Positions 1 through 8,718 of a stretch of 60,001 bases of DNA are shown here, in pieces. Both the position numbers and the translations under genes were made by a program. Positions within the stretch are counted from its first letter, which is position 1; every line of letters begins with the position of its first letter. The notes under the pieces are model-generated. The model was given only the letters and a program-made list of their open reading frames with translations, was not told the DNA's origin and ran no database searches. This DNA comes from MGBC131033 sp910585655 (GTDB lineage: Bacteria; Bacillota; Clostridia; Lachnospirales; Lachnospiraceae). The stretch spans positions 1-60,001 of the forward strand of contig CATBCG010000031.1 in NCBI GenBank assembly GCA_949502025.1, given 5' to 3'.

Positions 1-120
1 CAAATCCTTTGTTAATTCATCGCATGATAAAATAACTGCGTTCTCTTTTTCTTTTATTTGATTGGCGTAATAGGTTTTTCCGCAACATATTTTCCCACAG
101 ATTGCTATTATCTTTGCCAT
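1..120 (-). CDS. Partial P-loop ATPase/kinase (N-terminal 40 residues)
   Basis: The gene runs off the left edge; only the first 40 codons are present, reading right to left from an ATG at 118-120. The start MAKIIAICGKICCGKTYYAN holds a Walker A loop of the form GxxCCGKT at residues 9-16. This is the usual beginning of small stand-alone P-loop ATPases or kinases (zeta-toxin or shikimate-kinase-like folds) that are common in Clostridia. An acidic CDEL segment follows at about residues 33-36. The substrate cannot be told from this fragment. The DNA around it is AT-rich and carries gene debris, so it may belong to an accessory region outside the window. Confidence 0.75.
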   Translation of the reverse strand, partial: MAKIIAICGKICCGKTYYANQIKEKENAVILSCDELTKDL

Positions 121-162
121 AAACATTTCTCCTTGTCTTATATAAATTCAAGTTTTTTTGAG

Positions 163-281
163 CTATTCTTCATATTGGAGGTTATTATATCCATAAGATT
201 TGTCAAGCAAGTCTTTTAACAAATCATCCGGCACTTCTCCATCCGGATTGATAGGGCAGTAATTGTTGCAAAATCTATATT
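163..281 (-). pseudogene. C-terminal remnant, possibly of an MmcQ/YjbR-type protein
   Basis: Read on the minus strand this stretch encodes a protein-like C-terminus containing NPDGEVPDDLLKDLLDKSY and ends in TAG at 163-165. The in-frame sequence upstream meets a stop at once and has no start codon, so it is a fragment. The xGEVPDDLLxxLLDKSY pattern resembles the end of MmcQ/YjbR-family proteins, but that assignment is from memory and the fragment is short. It lies just upstream of the partial ATPase gene, in the same orientation. Confidence 0.35.
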
Positions 282-377
282 ATTTTTCACTTTATATTCC
301 TTATCAACTTAAAGTTTACCAATCTATGCCTTATATTGTATATCGGCATATTCTCAAATTAAATAATATTGCATAAT

Positions 378-524
378 TTATTCTTTATCATTTTGACATT
401 TTTGTGTTTGTATTTGCTTCTTTGCACGAATATAGCACCCACGCAATACATTCTTTTTAGCGCCCACAATCTTTTCTAATTCATATATTGTAAATGCTTC
501 GTTATCTATATATTGAGAGAAAAT
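378..524 (-). pseudogene. Open fragment without a start codon, unknown family
   Basis: A 48-codon open stretch on the minus strand with protein-like composition (for example YIDNEAFTIYELEKIVGAKK, then a basic tail) ends in TAA at 378-380. A TAG closes it upstream and there is no ATG or ribosome site. It could be the end of a helix-turn-helix-containing protein. It is not recognisable beyond that and is most likely decay debris. Confidence 0.3.
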
Positions 525-570
525 CTATAAATTTTTTAACTAAACAGATTTTTTTAAGTAAGTAAATTTA

Positions 571-598
571 AAGGGGCAAATCTGAAGATTTACCCCTT
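571..598. other. Intergenic 12-bp hairpin
   Basis: AAGGGGCAAATC and GATTTACCCCTT can pair as a 12-bp stem with one internal mismatch (a G-U wobble when transcribed from the minus strand) around a TGAA loop. No clear T-run follows on either strand, so it is a weak terminator candidate. It separates the debris region from the rhamnosidase promoter. Confidence 0.4.
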
Positions 599-741
599 AA
601 CTTAATGATTTTGAAATTAACTAAATGACATTGGAAATTTCTATGCCTGTTTTTTCTATCAGAAGAAAAGAATCGGAGTGCAGGAAATTGTGTTAGGGGA
701 GAAAATTTTAATTGAAGCAGTCGTTTGATAGCAATTTCTGA

Positions 742-792
742 ACATTTCGACAGTACAATAAGGAAATTAAGATAGAGAAAAATCGCTAAAAT
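742..792 (+). promoter_or_regulatory. Probable AraC-type target boxes upstream of the GH78 gene
   Basis: ACATTTCGACAGTA at 742-755 is followed 29 bases from its start by GATAGAGAAA (771-780) and then GCTAAAAT (785-792). The same 14-mer, the same 29-base spacing and a near-identical second box occur at 4509-4547, upstream of the solute-binding gene. The AraC regulator gene lies between the two targets. This suggests direct-repeat operator half-sites with a TAAAAT -10 box downstream. Confidence 0.55.
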
Positions 793-853
793 TCTGTTAA
801 ACTAAAATTTATAAAAGTGAACCCATAGTAGAAATGGGAAAAAGAAGATAACT

Positions 854-889
854 GGGGTTCTGCATGTTTGCGGAACCCTGAATTTTTTT
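854..889 (+). terminator. Terminator-like hairpin in the GH78 leader (possible attenuator)
   Basis: GGGTTCTGC pairs with GCGGAACCC (9 bp, one G-U) around an ATGTTT loop, and seven T residues follow at 883-889. It sits between the putative regulatory boxes and the start codon at 927. Only 37 bases separate the T-run from the ATG, too few for another full promoter, so it looks like a leader attenuator. It could otherwise mark the end of an older transcript. Confidence 0.6.
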
Positions 890-926
890 CTAAAACAAAA
901 AGAAGCAGAAAGGACAGGATGATCAT

Positions 927-3317
927 ATGGAATATAACATACCAGAGAGCAAATGGATTTGGATAGGACAAGACTATGACAAAGAACGTCCGTTGGTCGT
1001 GTATTTCCGAAAGGAATGGGAGCTTAGTGAGGTGCCGGAGAAGGCAGTAGTGCGTTTGTCGGCGGATTCCCGTTACCGTTTTTATGTCAACGGGACGTCT
1101 CTTTGTCAGGGACCGTGTAAGGGTGATCGTCAGGTTTGGTATTATGATGAAGTAGATATAGCGCCGTTTCTGCATACCGGGAAAAATGTGCTGGCGGCGG
1201 TGGTACTACGTTATCCGCTGCTGCATAGCAACGGAAATTTTTCGGTTTGGCGGACAGAGACGCCGGGCTTTTATCTGGAGGGAGAAACGATAGGTGTTTG
1301 TACTGGAAGGGACTGGCGCTGGTGTCTGGCAGAACAGATTCAAATAGGCAAATCCAATCCCTATTTTGAACCGCTTTGTATTACGGAAGAAGCGTCAGGA
1401 GTGGCTATGCTGGCAGACTGGATGTTGCCGGATTATCAGGAGATTTCAAAAAAGGGCAGCCAATTTGGATGGCAGGAAGCAGTTCCTTATCCGGGAATGG
1501 GGGAATATGTCAGTCCAGGCAGGTTAAATCCAAGACCGATTCCTTTTTTGTATGAAAAGACATGTTCTTTTCAGGAGGTAATGTGTGTAAGAGAGGGAAA
1601 AGGGACAAAGGAACTATGGGAAAACTGGCTGCGGCAGGACAAGCAAATGCTTTTGATTCCGGCTAAGAGTAAAGAAGTAGTAGAGCTACATGTAGGGGAA
1701 CTGACGACCGGCTATCTGGAACTGGCTGTGGCAGGCGGAGCAGGAAGCAGGATTCGTATTACCTGTTCGGAGTCTTACGTGAAACAGCCAGAATTGCCAC
1801 CGGAGGTCATGTCAGTCGGGAAATCGGAAGTTTTAGAGAAAGAGCTGCAGGAAAAAATAGCCCAGGTAATTTCCTTTATGAAGCCGGAGAAGGGCGATCG
1901 ACTGGACTGGCAAGGCGGGATGTTAGCAGGACCAACCGATCGATATACGGTAGGCGGTTATGGGACAAAGGAGAAGCCGGAGCGCTATGAGCCGTTTTGG
2001 TTCCGTACGTTTCGTTTTATCAAGCTGGAAATCGAGACCGGAGAGGAGCCGCTCGAACTGTGTGCATTAAGATATCGGGAAACTGGCTATCCGTTAGAGG
2101 TGAAAACAAAGGTAGAGACATCAGATAAAAGCCTTTCCGGGATTTGGGATATTTGTGAGCGTACGTTGCGTCGTTGTATGCACGAAACGTATGAGGATTG
2201 CCCGTTTTATGAGCAGCTTCAGTATATCATGGACACCCGTTCCCAGATTTTATTTACTTACATGGTTTCTGCAGATGATCGGCTGGCTAGAAAATGTATC
2301 GAGGATTTTGCCCGTTCCCAGCGTTATGACGGGTTGTTAGAGGGGTGTTATCCGTCGTTTGGCTCGAATCTGATTTGTAACTTTTCGATTTATTATATAT
2401 TGATGGTCAGAGATCAGTATTTGTATTTTGGAGACGCAGCCTTTACCATTCGTTTCCTTCCAGTGTTAGAAAGGATTTTACAGTTTTTTGGCAGTCGTCT
2501 GAATGAGAAGGGGCTGGTGCGCAGAACGTCGGAGGGAGGACAGGATGGTCGTTACTGGAGTTTTATTGATTGGGTAGACGGCTGGGAACGTGGTGTACCA
2601 AGCGCCATTCAAAGCGGTGATGTCACAATGGAAAGCCTGTTGTACTGTATTGGGTTACAGGCGTTGGCTGATTTGGAGCGTTATTTCGCAGAGGAGGGCT
2701 ACCTGGGGCTGGCAGAGCGGCATGAGAGGGAGGCGGAGACATTAAAGCAAAGCATCCGCCGTGTTTGTATGGATGAACGTGGGCTTTTAACGGATGGACC
2801 AGGGTTGGCTGTTTATAGCCAGCACTGCCAAGTGTTTGGAACTTTGGCAGGGGTCTTTACTCCGGAGGAGGCGAGACAGGCGATGGAGACGGCGATCGAG
2901 GATGCGTCCTTTGCTCCATGTTCTGTGGCTATGGCTTATTATCTGTTCCGGGCATTGGAGCAGGCAGATCTCTATGAAAAAACGGATCTGCTTTGGGAAA
3001 ACTGGCGGAGTATGCTGCGGGCAAATCTGACAACTTGTGTGGAAAGTGAAGGGATTCAGGGAAGAAGCGATTGTCATGCCTGGGGCGCACTTGCACTCTA
3101 CGAACTTCCGGCAGTCGTATTAGGAGTACGTCCTTTAAAACCTGGTTTTGCAGAGATTGAAATCCGTCCGGTGCCGGGGTATCTCTCCTGGGCAAAGGGA
3201 GAGGTGGTTACGCCAAAGGGAACCATTTATGTAGAATGGAACAAGAAGGAGGATGGTTCTCTAAAGGTCAAGGCAAATGTGCCACCAGAGTGCCAGGTAA
3301 AGGGGCGACAAGGATAG
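927..3317 (+). CDS. Alpha-L-rhamnosidase-like glycoside hydrolase, family 78
   Basis: This 796-residue cytoplasmic enzyme (no signal peptide) should remove terminal alpha-L-rhamnose from plant glycosides or pectin fragments. The N-terminal beta-sandwich region has the WIWIG and VNGxxLxQGPxKGD features typical of GH78. The (alpha/alpha)6 catalytic domain carries D424-C-P, E429 and D436, matching the D-x4-E-x6-D acidic spacing of characterised GH78 enzymes. The C-terminal beta domain begins after a DCHAWG motif near residue 715 and ends in a typical RPxxGxLxWAKGEVxTPxG segment. The ribosome site AAGGACAGG precedes the ATG. At 796 residues it is somewhat shorter than many family members. The AraC regulator follows after about 50 bases, and a hairpin lies in the leader. 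Confidence 0.88.
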   Translation: MEYNIPESKWIWIGQDYDKERPLVVYFRKEWELSEVPEKAVVRLSADSRYRFYVNGTSLCQGPCKGDRQVWYYDEVDIAPFLHTGKNVLAAVVLRYPLLHSNGNFSVWRTETPGFYLEGETIGVCTGRDWRWCLAEQIQIGKSNPYFEPLCITEEASGVAMLADWMLPDYQEISKKGSQFGWQEAVPYPGMGEYVSPGRLNPRPIPFLYEKTCSFQEVMCVREGKGTKELWENWLRQDKQMLLIPAKSKEVVELHVGELTTGYLELAVAGGAGSRIRITCSESYVKQPELPPEVMSVGKSEVLEKELQEKIAQVISFMKPEKGDRLDWQGGMLAGPTDRYTVGGYGTKEKPERYEPFWFRTFRFIKLEIETGEEPLELCALRYRETGYPLEVKTKVETSDKSLSGIWDICERTLRRCMHETYEDCPFYEQLQYIMDTRSQILFTYMVSADDRLARKCIEDFARSQRYDGLLEGCYPSFGSNLICNFSIYYILMVRDQYLYFGDAAFTIRFLPVLERILQFFGSRLNEKGLVRRTSEGGQDGRYWSFIDWVDGWERGVPSAIQSGDVTMESLLYCIGLQALADLERYFAEEGYLGLAERHEREAETLKQSIRRVCMDERGLLTDGPGLAVYSQHCQVFGTLAGVFTPEEARQAMETAIEDASFAPCSVAMAYYLFRALEQADLYEKTDLLWENWRSMLRANLTTCVESEGIQGRSDCHAWGALALYELPAVVLGVRPLKPGFAEIEIRPVPGYLSWAKGEVVTPKGTIYVEWNKKEDGSLKVKANVPPECQVKGRQG

Positions 3318-3369
3318 ATTGCAACTGTGGAGGAATCCGGTTATACTAGAGCCAAGGAGGCGATACCGG

Positions 3370-4509
3370 ATGAACACGAAGGAGTTAAGGGAAAAGCTGC
3401 TTCAAATAGAGGATTATGAGCGCGAATCGTACCGGCTTTGGCAAGAGTATCAAAAAAGGGCAGCGGGAACAGAGGAGATTTGGGAGGCATACCAAAAAAA
3501 GATAGAAGGATATATAGCCGCTTATGAGGAAAAGGGCTTAAAGAATCAAATTCCTATTTTAGATTATCAGTCGGAGGGTAGCGGAAGATCGGGAGTTTCT
3601 TATTTGACCGATCGGGGCAGGGGACAACTGGTGATTCCATCAAGAGCCCTGGTAGCAGAGAAACAGGGAATCAAAAAATGGATGATGATTCAAAAACATG
3701 GGCGGTATTGGGCTTGCTTTTATCATCGCCATTCTTTCCTGGAGATCAATTATTGCTATTCGGGACAGGTGATCAATGAAGTAAACGGAAAAAAGATTGT
3801 TATGAAACCCGGAGATTTGCTGCTGATGGAACCCGGCTGCGTTCATAAAATCAACGTGCTTCGGAAAGAGGATATCCTGATTAACCTGGTCTGCTTTCCC
3901 TCTGCGATGCTGACGGTGCTGGAAAAGTTACTTCCCGGAAAGTGCGAGCTGTCGCAGTTTCTCTCAAATGCCGTCTGCCATATAGCCGGAAACATGAATT
4001 ATCTTTTTTTACGAACCAGCCAAGACAGAAAAATTCAGGAGGAAATCGAAGAGTTGCTGGCGGAGTATTACGATCCGGAGCAAATAGCGGCAAAGGAGCT
4101 ATTTGAACAGTTGATCCACACGGTGTTTGTACGATTGTGGCGTTTTATAGAGCAGAATCCGGAACTGATTTTTTATAATTACCGTCCGGATTCTAAAGTT
4201 TCCAGGATGATTGCTTATATCAGGGAGCATTGCGCGGACTGTACGAGGGAATCGGTCGCAGAGCATTTCGGCTATAGTGAAAGCTGGGTAAGCAGCCTGT
4301 TGACCGAGCATCTTGGTATCAGCTTTGTAAGGCTGCGGAATGAATTTCGATTGGAAAGAGTGGAAGAACTGTTAAGAGCGACAGAGCTTCCGGTTCAGAC
4401 CATCGCAGAGCAAAACGGATTTTTCAACCAAAGCCATTTTTATCGGCTTTATAAGGAGTATTTCGGTCGGCTGCCAAGACAGGAAACGGGGGCAGCGAGT
4501 GTTACTTGA
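3370..4509 (+). CDS. AraC-family transcriptional regulator with cupin sensor domain
   Basis: This 379-residue regulator has a cupin-like sugar-sensing region at about residues 100-190 (motifs EINYCYSGQ and PGDLLLMEPG) and a double helix-turn-helix AraC domain over the last 100 residues (IAEQNGFFNQSHFYRLYKEYFG). The start is set at the ATG at 3370 because AAGGAGG precedes it by about 9 bases; an in-frame upstream extension has no ribosome site. It lies between the GH78 gene and the binding-protein gene, whose upstream regions share the same box pair. It is therefore the likely activator or repressor of both, responding to a rhamnose-type sugar (inference). Confidence 0.88.
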   Translation: MNTKELREKLLQIEDYERESYRLWQEYQKRAAGTEEIWEAYQKKIEGYIAAYEEKGLKNQIPILDYQSEGSGRSGVSYLTDRGRGQLVIPSRALVAEKQGIKKWMMIQKHGRYWACFYHRHSFLEINYCYSGQVINEVNGKKIVMKPGDLLLMEPGCVHKINVLRKEDILINLVCFPSAMLTVLEKLLPGKCELSQFLSNAVCHIAGNMNYLFLRTSQDRKIQEEIEELLAEYYDPEQIAAKELFEQLIHTVFVRLWRFIEQNPELIFYNYRPDSKVSRMIAYIREHCADCTRESVAEHFGYSESWVSSLLTEHLGISFVRLRNEFRLERVEELLRATELPVQTIAEQNGFFNQSHFYRLYKEYFGRLPRQETGAASVT

Positions 4510-4570
4510 CATTTCGACAGTATAAAAGAAAAGCTATGACAGAGAAATTCTAGTGAATTTCTGCTAAAAT
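4509..4570 (+). promoter_or_regulatory. Second copy of the AraC-type target boxes, upstream of the binding-protein gene
   Basis: ACATTTCGACAGTA at 4509-4522 and GACAGAGAAA starting at 4538 repeat the arrangement at 742-780 with the same 29-base spacing. A short inverted repeat AGAAATTC-TAGT-GAATTTCT follows at 4543-4562, and GCTAAAAT at 4563-4570 offers a TAAAAT -10 box. The box-to--10 distance is 11 bases longer than in the first copy, close to one helical turn. Confidence 0.55.
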
Positions 4571-4648
4571 AATCTTCATAAAAAAGAAATCTCTAGTGAA
4601 AAACAGAAAAAATGGCTATGGAGATGAAAAAAAGAGGAGGATTTTAGT

Positions 4649-6307
4649 ATGAAGAGAACAAGAAACTCTGTCAAAAAAGCGTTTGCTCTGGGATTATGTC
4701 TGGCACTGTGTCTGTCTTCGCTGTCAGCCTGTGGAAAGAAGGAGACAAAGCCGACGGGCAAAGAGGAGGGGAAACAGGGGACGGGAATGCCCGACAGAGA
4801 AGAAGGGCAGCAGGAAGAAGAAACGTCCGATCAGATAACATTTCCTCTGTCAGAACAGGCAGAAATCAGTGTATGGGTTCCATGGAGCAGTCAGGTGTGC
4901 GACAGTCCGAATGAGGTAAGGGCAGTTCAGGCGATGGAAGAACGGACGAATGTACATATCAACTGGACAACGGCGTCAAGCAATGAGGCAAGTGAGAAAT
5001 TTGGTTTACTGATGGCTTCCGGTGATTATCCGGATGTACTGTGCGGAGCAGGAGGCTATTATGCCGGCGGCTTGACGGCAGGCGTAGAAGACGGGGTGTT
5101 TTTGGATGTTAGCGATCTGATAGAAAAAGCTATGCCAAACTATAAGAAGATTATTACTTCAAATTCCGAATATGATAAGATGACAAAGCTGGACGATGGA
5201 AGAAGAGTGGCTATTTATCAGGCAAATTGCTACAATGATCGGATCGAGGGGGAAAATCCATGGATTGGTCTGGCGATTCGGAAGGATTGGTTGAACAAGC
5301 TGAACTTGAGTTTGCCGGAAACCTTAGAGGAATGGCATCAGGTATTGACCGCTTTTAAAGAAAACTATGGCGCGGTTATGACAATCAATGCGACCGGGGT
5401 CAATATGGCGCAGGATTTTATCAGCGCATACGGAATTTTAGGGGAATTTTATCAAAAGGATGGGACGGTGTATTATGGACCTCTGGAGGAGGGATACAAG
5501 CAATATCTGGTTATGATGCGGCAATGGTATGAGGAAGGTCTGATTGATCCGAACTTTAATTCCTTTAGTGAATGGACGGATACAAATCAGATGTTTGCGA
5601 ACAATGAGGCTGGAGCCGGTCCGATTATCGGTTCTTATACTTATACCTATTTAAAGGATTCCGGGATGACAAAGGAAGAGGACTTTTTCCTTCAGACCGT
5701 TCCGGCTCCGGTGTTAAACAAAGGAGATACCTCCTATTCCGGCATGAGTATTCCAGTGTTTTCCCGTCATTTAGTATTGTCAAATAACTGTAAAAATCCG
5801 GAACTGGTGCTTTCCTACCTGGATCAGTATTATACAGAGGAACTTATGGAAATTACCAGCTATGGGATCGAGGGAGAAAGTTATAAAAAGAAGGAAGACG
5901 GAAGCTACGAGTTTTTGGATGTGGTGAAAAACAATGCAGATGGTTTGTCTCAGGCGGATGCCTGCAGTCAGTATACGATGATGGCTGGTCAGTATTTTGG
6001 CTTTTATAACTGGGGTTATGCGCCTCCACTGTATGGAGAGTGGCTGAATGAGGCGCAGGGAGTTTGGAAGACAGACGATAGTCTGAACCTGCCGTCTAAT
6101 ATCACGATGACGCCGGAGGAAACAATAGAATACAGTACTGTGTATACAGATATCAAGACGTTGGTACAAGAGTATACGGCAAAGTGTATTATGGGAAGCG
6201 AATCGTTAGAGCATTATGATAGCTTTTTGCAGTCCCTGCACGATTATGGAATTGAGCGATGTCTGGAAATTCAGCAGTCGGCTCTGGATCGGTATAATGC
6301 GCGTTAA
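4649..6307 (+). CDS. Extracellular solute-binding lipoprotein (carbohydrate ABC transport type)
   Basis: This 552-residue exported lipoprotein has a lysine-rich start, a hydrophobic core and the lipobox LSAC with the acylated cysteine at residue 28, then a charged linker rich in K, G and E. The mature domain resembles large family-1 sugar-binding proteins of Lachnospiraceae (motifs DYPDVL, GLAIRKDWLNKLNL, ETLEEWHQVLTAF, SGMSIPVFSRH). It should capture an oligosaccharide at the cell surface for an ABC importer. No permease or ATPase genes adjoin it, so the membrane partner must be encoded elsewhere. Shared upstream boxes tie it to the GH78 gene, suggesting rhamnose-containing glycans. AGAGGAGG precedes the ATG. 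Confidence 0.85.
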   Translation: MKRTRNSVKKAFALGLCLALCLSSLSACGKKETKPTGKEEGKQGTGMPDREEGQQEEETSDQITFPLSEQAEISVWVPWSSQVCDSPNEVRAVQAMEERTNVHINWTTASSNEASEKFGLLMASGDYPDVLCGAGGYYAGGLTAGVEDGVFLDVSDLIEKAMPNYKKIITSNSEYDKMTKLDDGRRVAIYQANCYNDRIEGENPWIGLAIRKDWLNKLNLSLPETLEEWHQVLTAFKENYGAVMTINATGVNMAQDFISAYGILGEFYQKDGTVYYGPLEEGYKQYLVMMRQWYEEGLIDPNFNSFSEWTDTNQMFANNEAGAGPIIGSYTYTYLKDSGMTKEEDFFLQTVPAPVLNKGDTSYSGMSIPVFSRHLVLSNNCKNPELVLSYLDQYYTEELMEITSYGIEGESYKKKEDGSYEFLDVVKNNADGLSQADACSQYTMMAGQYFGFYNWGYAPPLYGEWLNEAQGVWKTDDSLNLPSNITMTPEETIEYSTVYTDIKTLVQEYTAKCIMGSESLEHYDSFLQSLHDYGIERCLEIQQSALDRYNAR

Positions 6308-6322
6308 AATAAAAGCAGATGC

Positions 6323-6366
6323 AGCAGCGGGATCTTTTGAAAGAGTAAAAGATCCCGCTGCTTTGG
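6323..6366 (+). terminator. Intrinsic terminator after the solute-binding gene
   Basis: AGCAGCGGGATCTTTT pairs perfectly with AAAAGATCCCGCTGCT (16 bp) around an 8-base loop, followed by TTTG. It lies 16 bases after the stop codon and closes the rhamnoside unit. Confidence 0.8.
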
Positions 6367-6436
6367 CGTGCTTTATGGAATGATAGGCTGTCAGATAGGC
6401 GCAATAAACGCACGAACGTGTTTTATAACCAAACAT

Positions 6437-6688
6437 CTACAACGATTCCCAATACCTATTCACATTCTCCTCTGCTTCAAACAAAGGCAGATGAAAATTG
6501 TCCATCAGGTACTGAACCGTTTCCTGGAAGGATAGCTGGAAATTTTTGCAAACTTGTATAGCACCCTTAATTTCGCCTTTCGCCATTCCATCAGCTATGC
6601 CCTCTTTATATTTTTCCCGTTCCCGCATCAATAATGTCATATATTCCACCTGCCATTCTTTGTTTTCTTTGATTTTCTTTGCTATCAA
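6437..6688 (-). pseudogene. C-terminal remnant of an Rpn-type (PD-(D/E)XK) recombination-promoting nuclease
   Basis: The 83-codon frame can only begin at a TTG without a ribosome site, and an in-frame TAA lies just upstream. Its content (MTLLMREREKYKEGIADGMA, KGEIKGAIQVCKNF, SFQETVQYLMDNFHL) matches the tail of Rpn/YhgA-like transposase-nuclease proteins that are abundant in Lachnospiraceae. The nuclease core is missing. It therefore appears to be a degraded copy rather than a working gene. Confidence 0.6.
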
Positions 6689-6781
6689 TATACTATTTTC
6701 TTATGCGCACGTCAATAGTAGCTTTTCTACTTGCAAAACACTTTTTCCTCATGAACAATCGTGTGTCGTGTCAGATAGGGC

Positions 6782-6810
6782 TTGAATCTGTTAGGGGATC
6801 CGGTTATACT
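6782..6810 (+). promoter_or_regulatory. Sigma-A-type promoter for the 6883 gene
   Basis: TTGAAT at 6782-6787 and TATACT at 6805-6810 are separated by exactly 17 bases. The start codon follows about 70 bases later, so this is a good match to a housekeeping promoter. Confidence 0.65.
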
Positions 6811-6882
6811 GATAGAAGGAATACTCCCTTTTCGGGATTTATAATCGAGTGTAAAAAACTGGATTTAAGGAGGAGATATAGC

Positions 6883-7299
6883 ATGGCAGAATCGGGGTTT
6901 AAATCCAAGGCGCAGGAACTAATAAAATGGATGGTAGATACGATTGCAGACAAAGAATACACAAAACTTGTATCCAGCATTCCGCCGAAACTTTCATGGG
7001 CAACTTATATTAAGGAAGAACCGACACCAGAAAATGCCTGTTTGGGATTTGGAACATGGTTAGTTGAGCAACTGGCGATGTGGGAGGAAGAGGAAGATAA
7101 AAAATTTGTAGTAGACCATTTCCAAAAATCCTGTATGGGGGATATAGATGATACGGACGAAGCAAGGCTTGAAACGGATAATAGAGATATGGTGTGCTAT
7201 AATCCAACAAGTTTTGGAGAGCAGTTGGATTTTTGGTTTGAAATAGAGTTTTTCATAGAGGACGGGCAAATAAAAGCGGTATTTGATATAAATATATAA
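6883..7299 (+). CDS. Hypothetical protein, 138 residues
   Basis: I do not recognise a family. The start at 6883 is chosen for AAGGAGGAG placed 7 bases upstream; an in-frame extension from 6679 lacks a ribosome site and overlaps the Rpn remnant. The product is soluble, acidic and lacks a signal peptide. It has an alpha-helical first half rich in W, K and E (KAQELIKWMVDTIADKEY) and a strand-rich end (QLDFWFEIEFFIEDGQIKAV). It has its own promoter and is followed 57 bases later by the MATE gene, so the two may be co-transcribed. The size and shape would suit a small immunity- or stress-type protein, but nothing proves that. Confidence 0.7.
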   Translation: MAESGFKSKAQELIKWMVDTIADKEYTKLVSSIPPKLSWATYIKEEPTPENACLGFGTWLVEQLAMWEEEEDKKFVVDHFQKSCMGDIDDTDEARLETDNRDMVCYNPTSFGEQLDFWFEIEFFIEDGQIKAVFDINI

Positions 7300-7356
7300 A
7301 AGCTCAAATTTCGCTTTGAAAAACGAGAAGAAGTATAGAAATGGAGGTATTATGCA

Positions 7357-8712
7357 ATGCGGTTAATTACACGCGATAAAACCTATTATCAAAGTTTGAT
7401 CCGATTGGCAATCCCGGTAGCGCTTCAAAGCCTGATTACGTTCCTTGTCACATTTGCCGATAATTTGATGGTAAATTCCTTAGGGGACGCGGCGGTATCG
7501 GGCGTCTATATGGGAAGCCAGATTCAGACGTTGATCCAGATGTTTACATCCGGTATCGGCGGGGCGATTCTGATTATTTCCGCCCAATACTGGGGCAAAC
7601 AGGATACAAAGCATATTCGCTGTATTGTAGCGATCGGGCTGCGTATTTCGATTGTGGTCGGTCTGGCTTTTACCGTGATTGGTTTGATTTTTCCGAAACA
7701 GATCATACATATTTTTACACCGGATACGGATGTGATTCGAGAAGGCGCGATTTATTTTCGTTGGGTATGTCTGTCCTATGTATTTTTCTGTGTGACACAG
7801 GCGTTGATTTCTGCGATGCGTTCGGTCGAGGTGACAAGGATTGGTATGTGGGTGTCCCTTGCTTCTCTTTTTGTCAATATTTCCTTAAACTATGTGCTGA
7901 TTTTCGGGAAGCTTGGTTTTCCGGCAATGGGAGTACAGGGGGCGGCGATTGCCACACTTTTAACAAGAGTGACCGAGGCGGCTGTCATTTTACTGTATGT
8001 CTGCCTGTATGATAAGCGTTTAAGTTTCCGTCTGTCACATTTATTTTTGCATGATAGTGGGCTGGCACATGACTTTATAAAATATGGGCTGCCGCTGGTC
8101 GCCGGAGAAATCGTCTGGTCGGTCAATATGATGTGCAACTCTAAAATTCTGGGTGGCTATGGCGCTTCGGTTATTACAGCGGCGAGCGTGGTCAATACGT
8201 TAAATACTTTAGCGTTTATCACTATCAGCGGACTTTCCTCCGCCGTCGGCATTATCACCGGAAAGACGATTGGAGCAGGAAAAACCGAGTTGATGAAGGA
8301 GTATGCTTATACTACACAAATTCTATTCCTGGGAGTGGGACTGTTTAGTGGTGCGCTGGTTGCGCTGATTGCCAAACCGTTTATCGGGCTGTATACCGGA
8401 ATCTCTGCAGACGCCGCTCACCAATCCCTGATGTTTGCGCGTGTGATGGCTGTAACGATCATCGGGACCGGCTATCAGATGCCATGTCTGTTCGGGCTGG
8501 TAAAATCCGGCGGCGACATTCACTTTGTATTTCGTAACGACACGATTTTTGTCTTTTTAGTCGTACTGCCGTCTGCAATCATAGCCGCCTGGCTCGGCGC
8601 CCCAGCCTGGGTGACATTCGCCTGTCTGAAATGCGATCAGATTTTAAAATGCTTCGTAGCCGTCGTAAAGATTAACCGCTTTAACTGGATGAAAAACCTT
8701 ACGCGGGCTTAA
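7357..8712 (+). CDS. MATE-family multidrug/metabolite efflux transporter
   Basis: This 451-residue integral membrane protein has about twelve hydrophobic segments in two six-helix halves. The first half carries MATE features such as IPVALQSLITFLVTFADNLMV and GVYMGSQIQ. The second begins near GLPLVAGEIVWSVNMM. MATE proteins export cationic drugs or metabolites using a sodium or proton gradient. GGAGGT precedes the ATG. It stands between the hypothetical gene and a Bce-type regulatory unit, and an 89-base hairpin follows its stop codon. No dedicated regulator is visible. Confidence 0.88.
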   Translation: MRLITRDKTYYQSLIRLAIPVALQSLITFLVTFADNLMVNSLGDAAVSGVYMGSQIQTLIQMFTSGIGGAILIISAQYWGKQDTKHIRCIVAIGLRISIVVGLAFTVIGLIFPKQIIHIFTPDTDVIREGAIYFRWVCLSYVFFCVTQALISAMRSVEVTRIGMWVSLASLFVNISLNYVLIFGKLGFPAMGVQGAAIATLLTRVTEAAVILLYVCLYDKRLSFRLSHLFLHDSGLAHDFIKYGLPLVAGEIVWSVNMMCNSKILGGYGASVITAASVVNTLNTLAFITISGLSSAVGIITGKTIGAGKTELMKEYAYTTQILFLGVGLFSGALVALIAKPFIGLYTGISADAAHQSLMFARVMAVTIIGTGYQMPCLFGLVKSGGDIHFVFRNDTIFVFLVVLPSAIIAAWLGAPAWVTFACLKCDQILKCFVAVVKINRFNWMKNLTRA

Positions 8713-8718
8713 AACAGC

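Noticed and set aside
571..598. Hairpin considered as a terminator
   Set aside because: No T-run follows it on either strand, so it was kept only as an unassigned hairpin.
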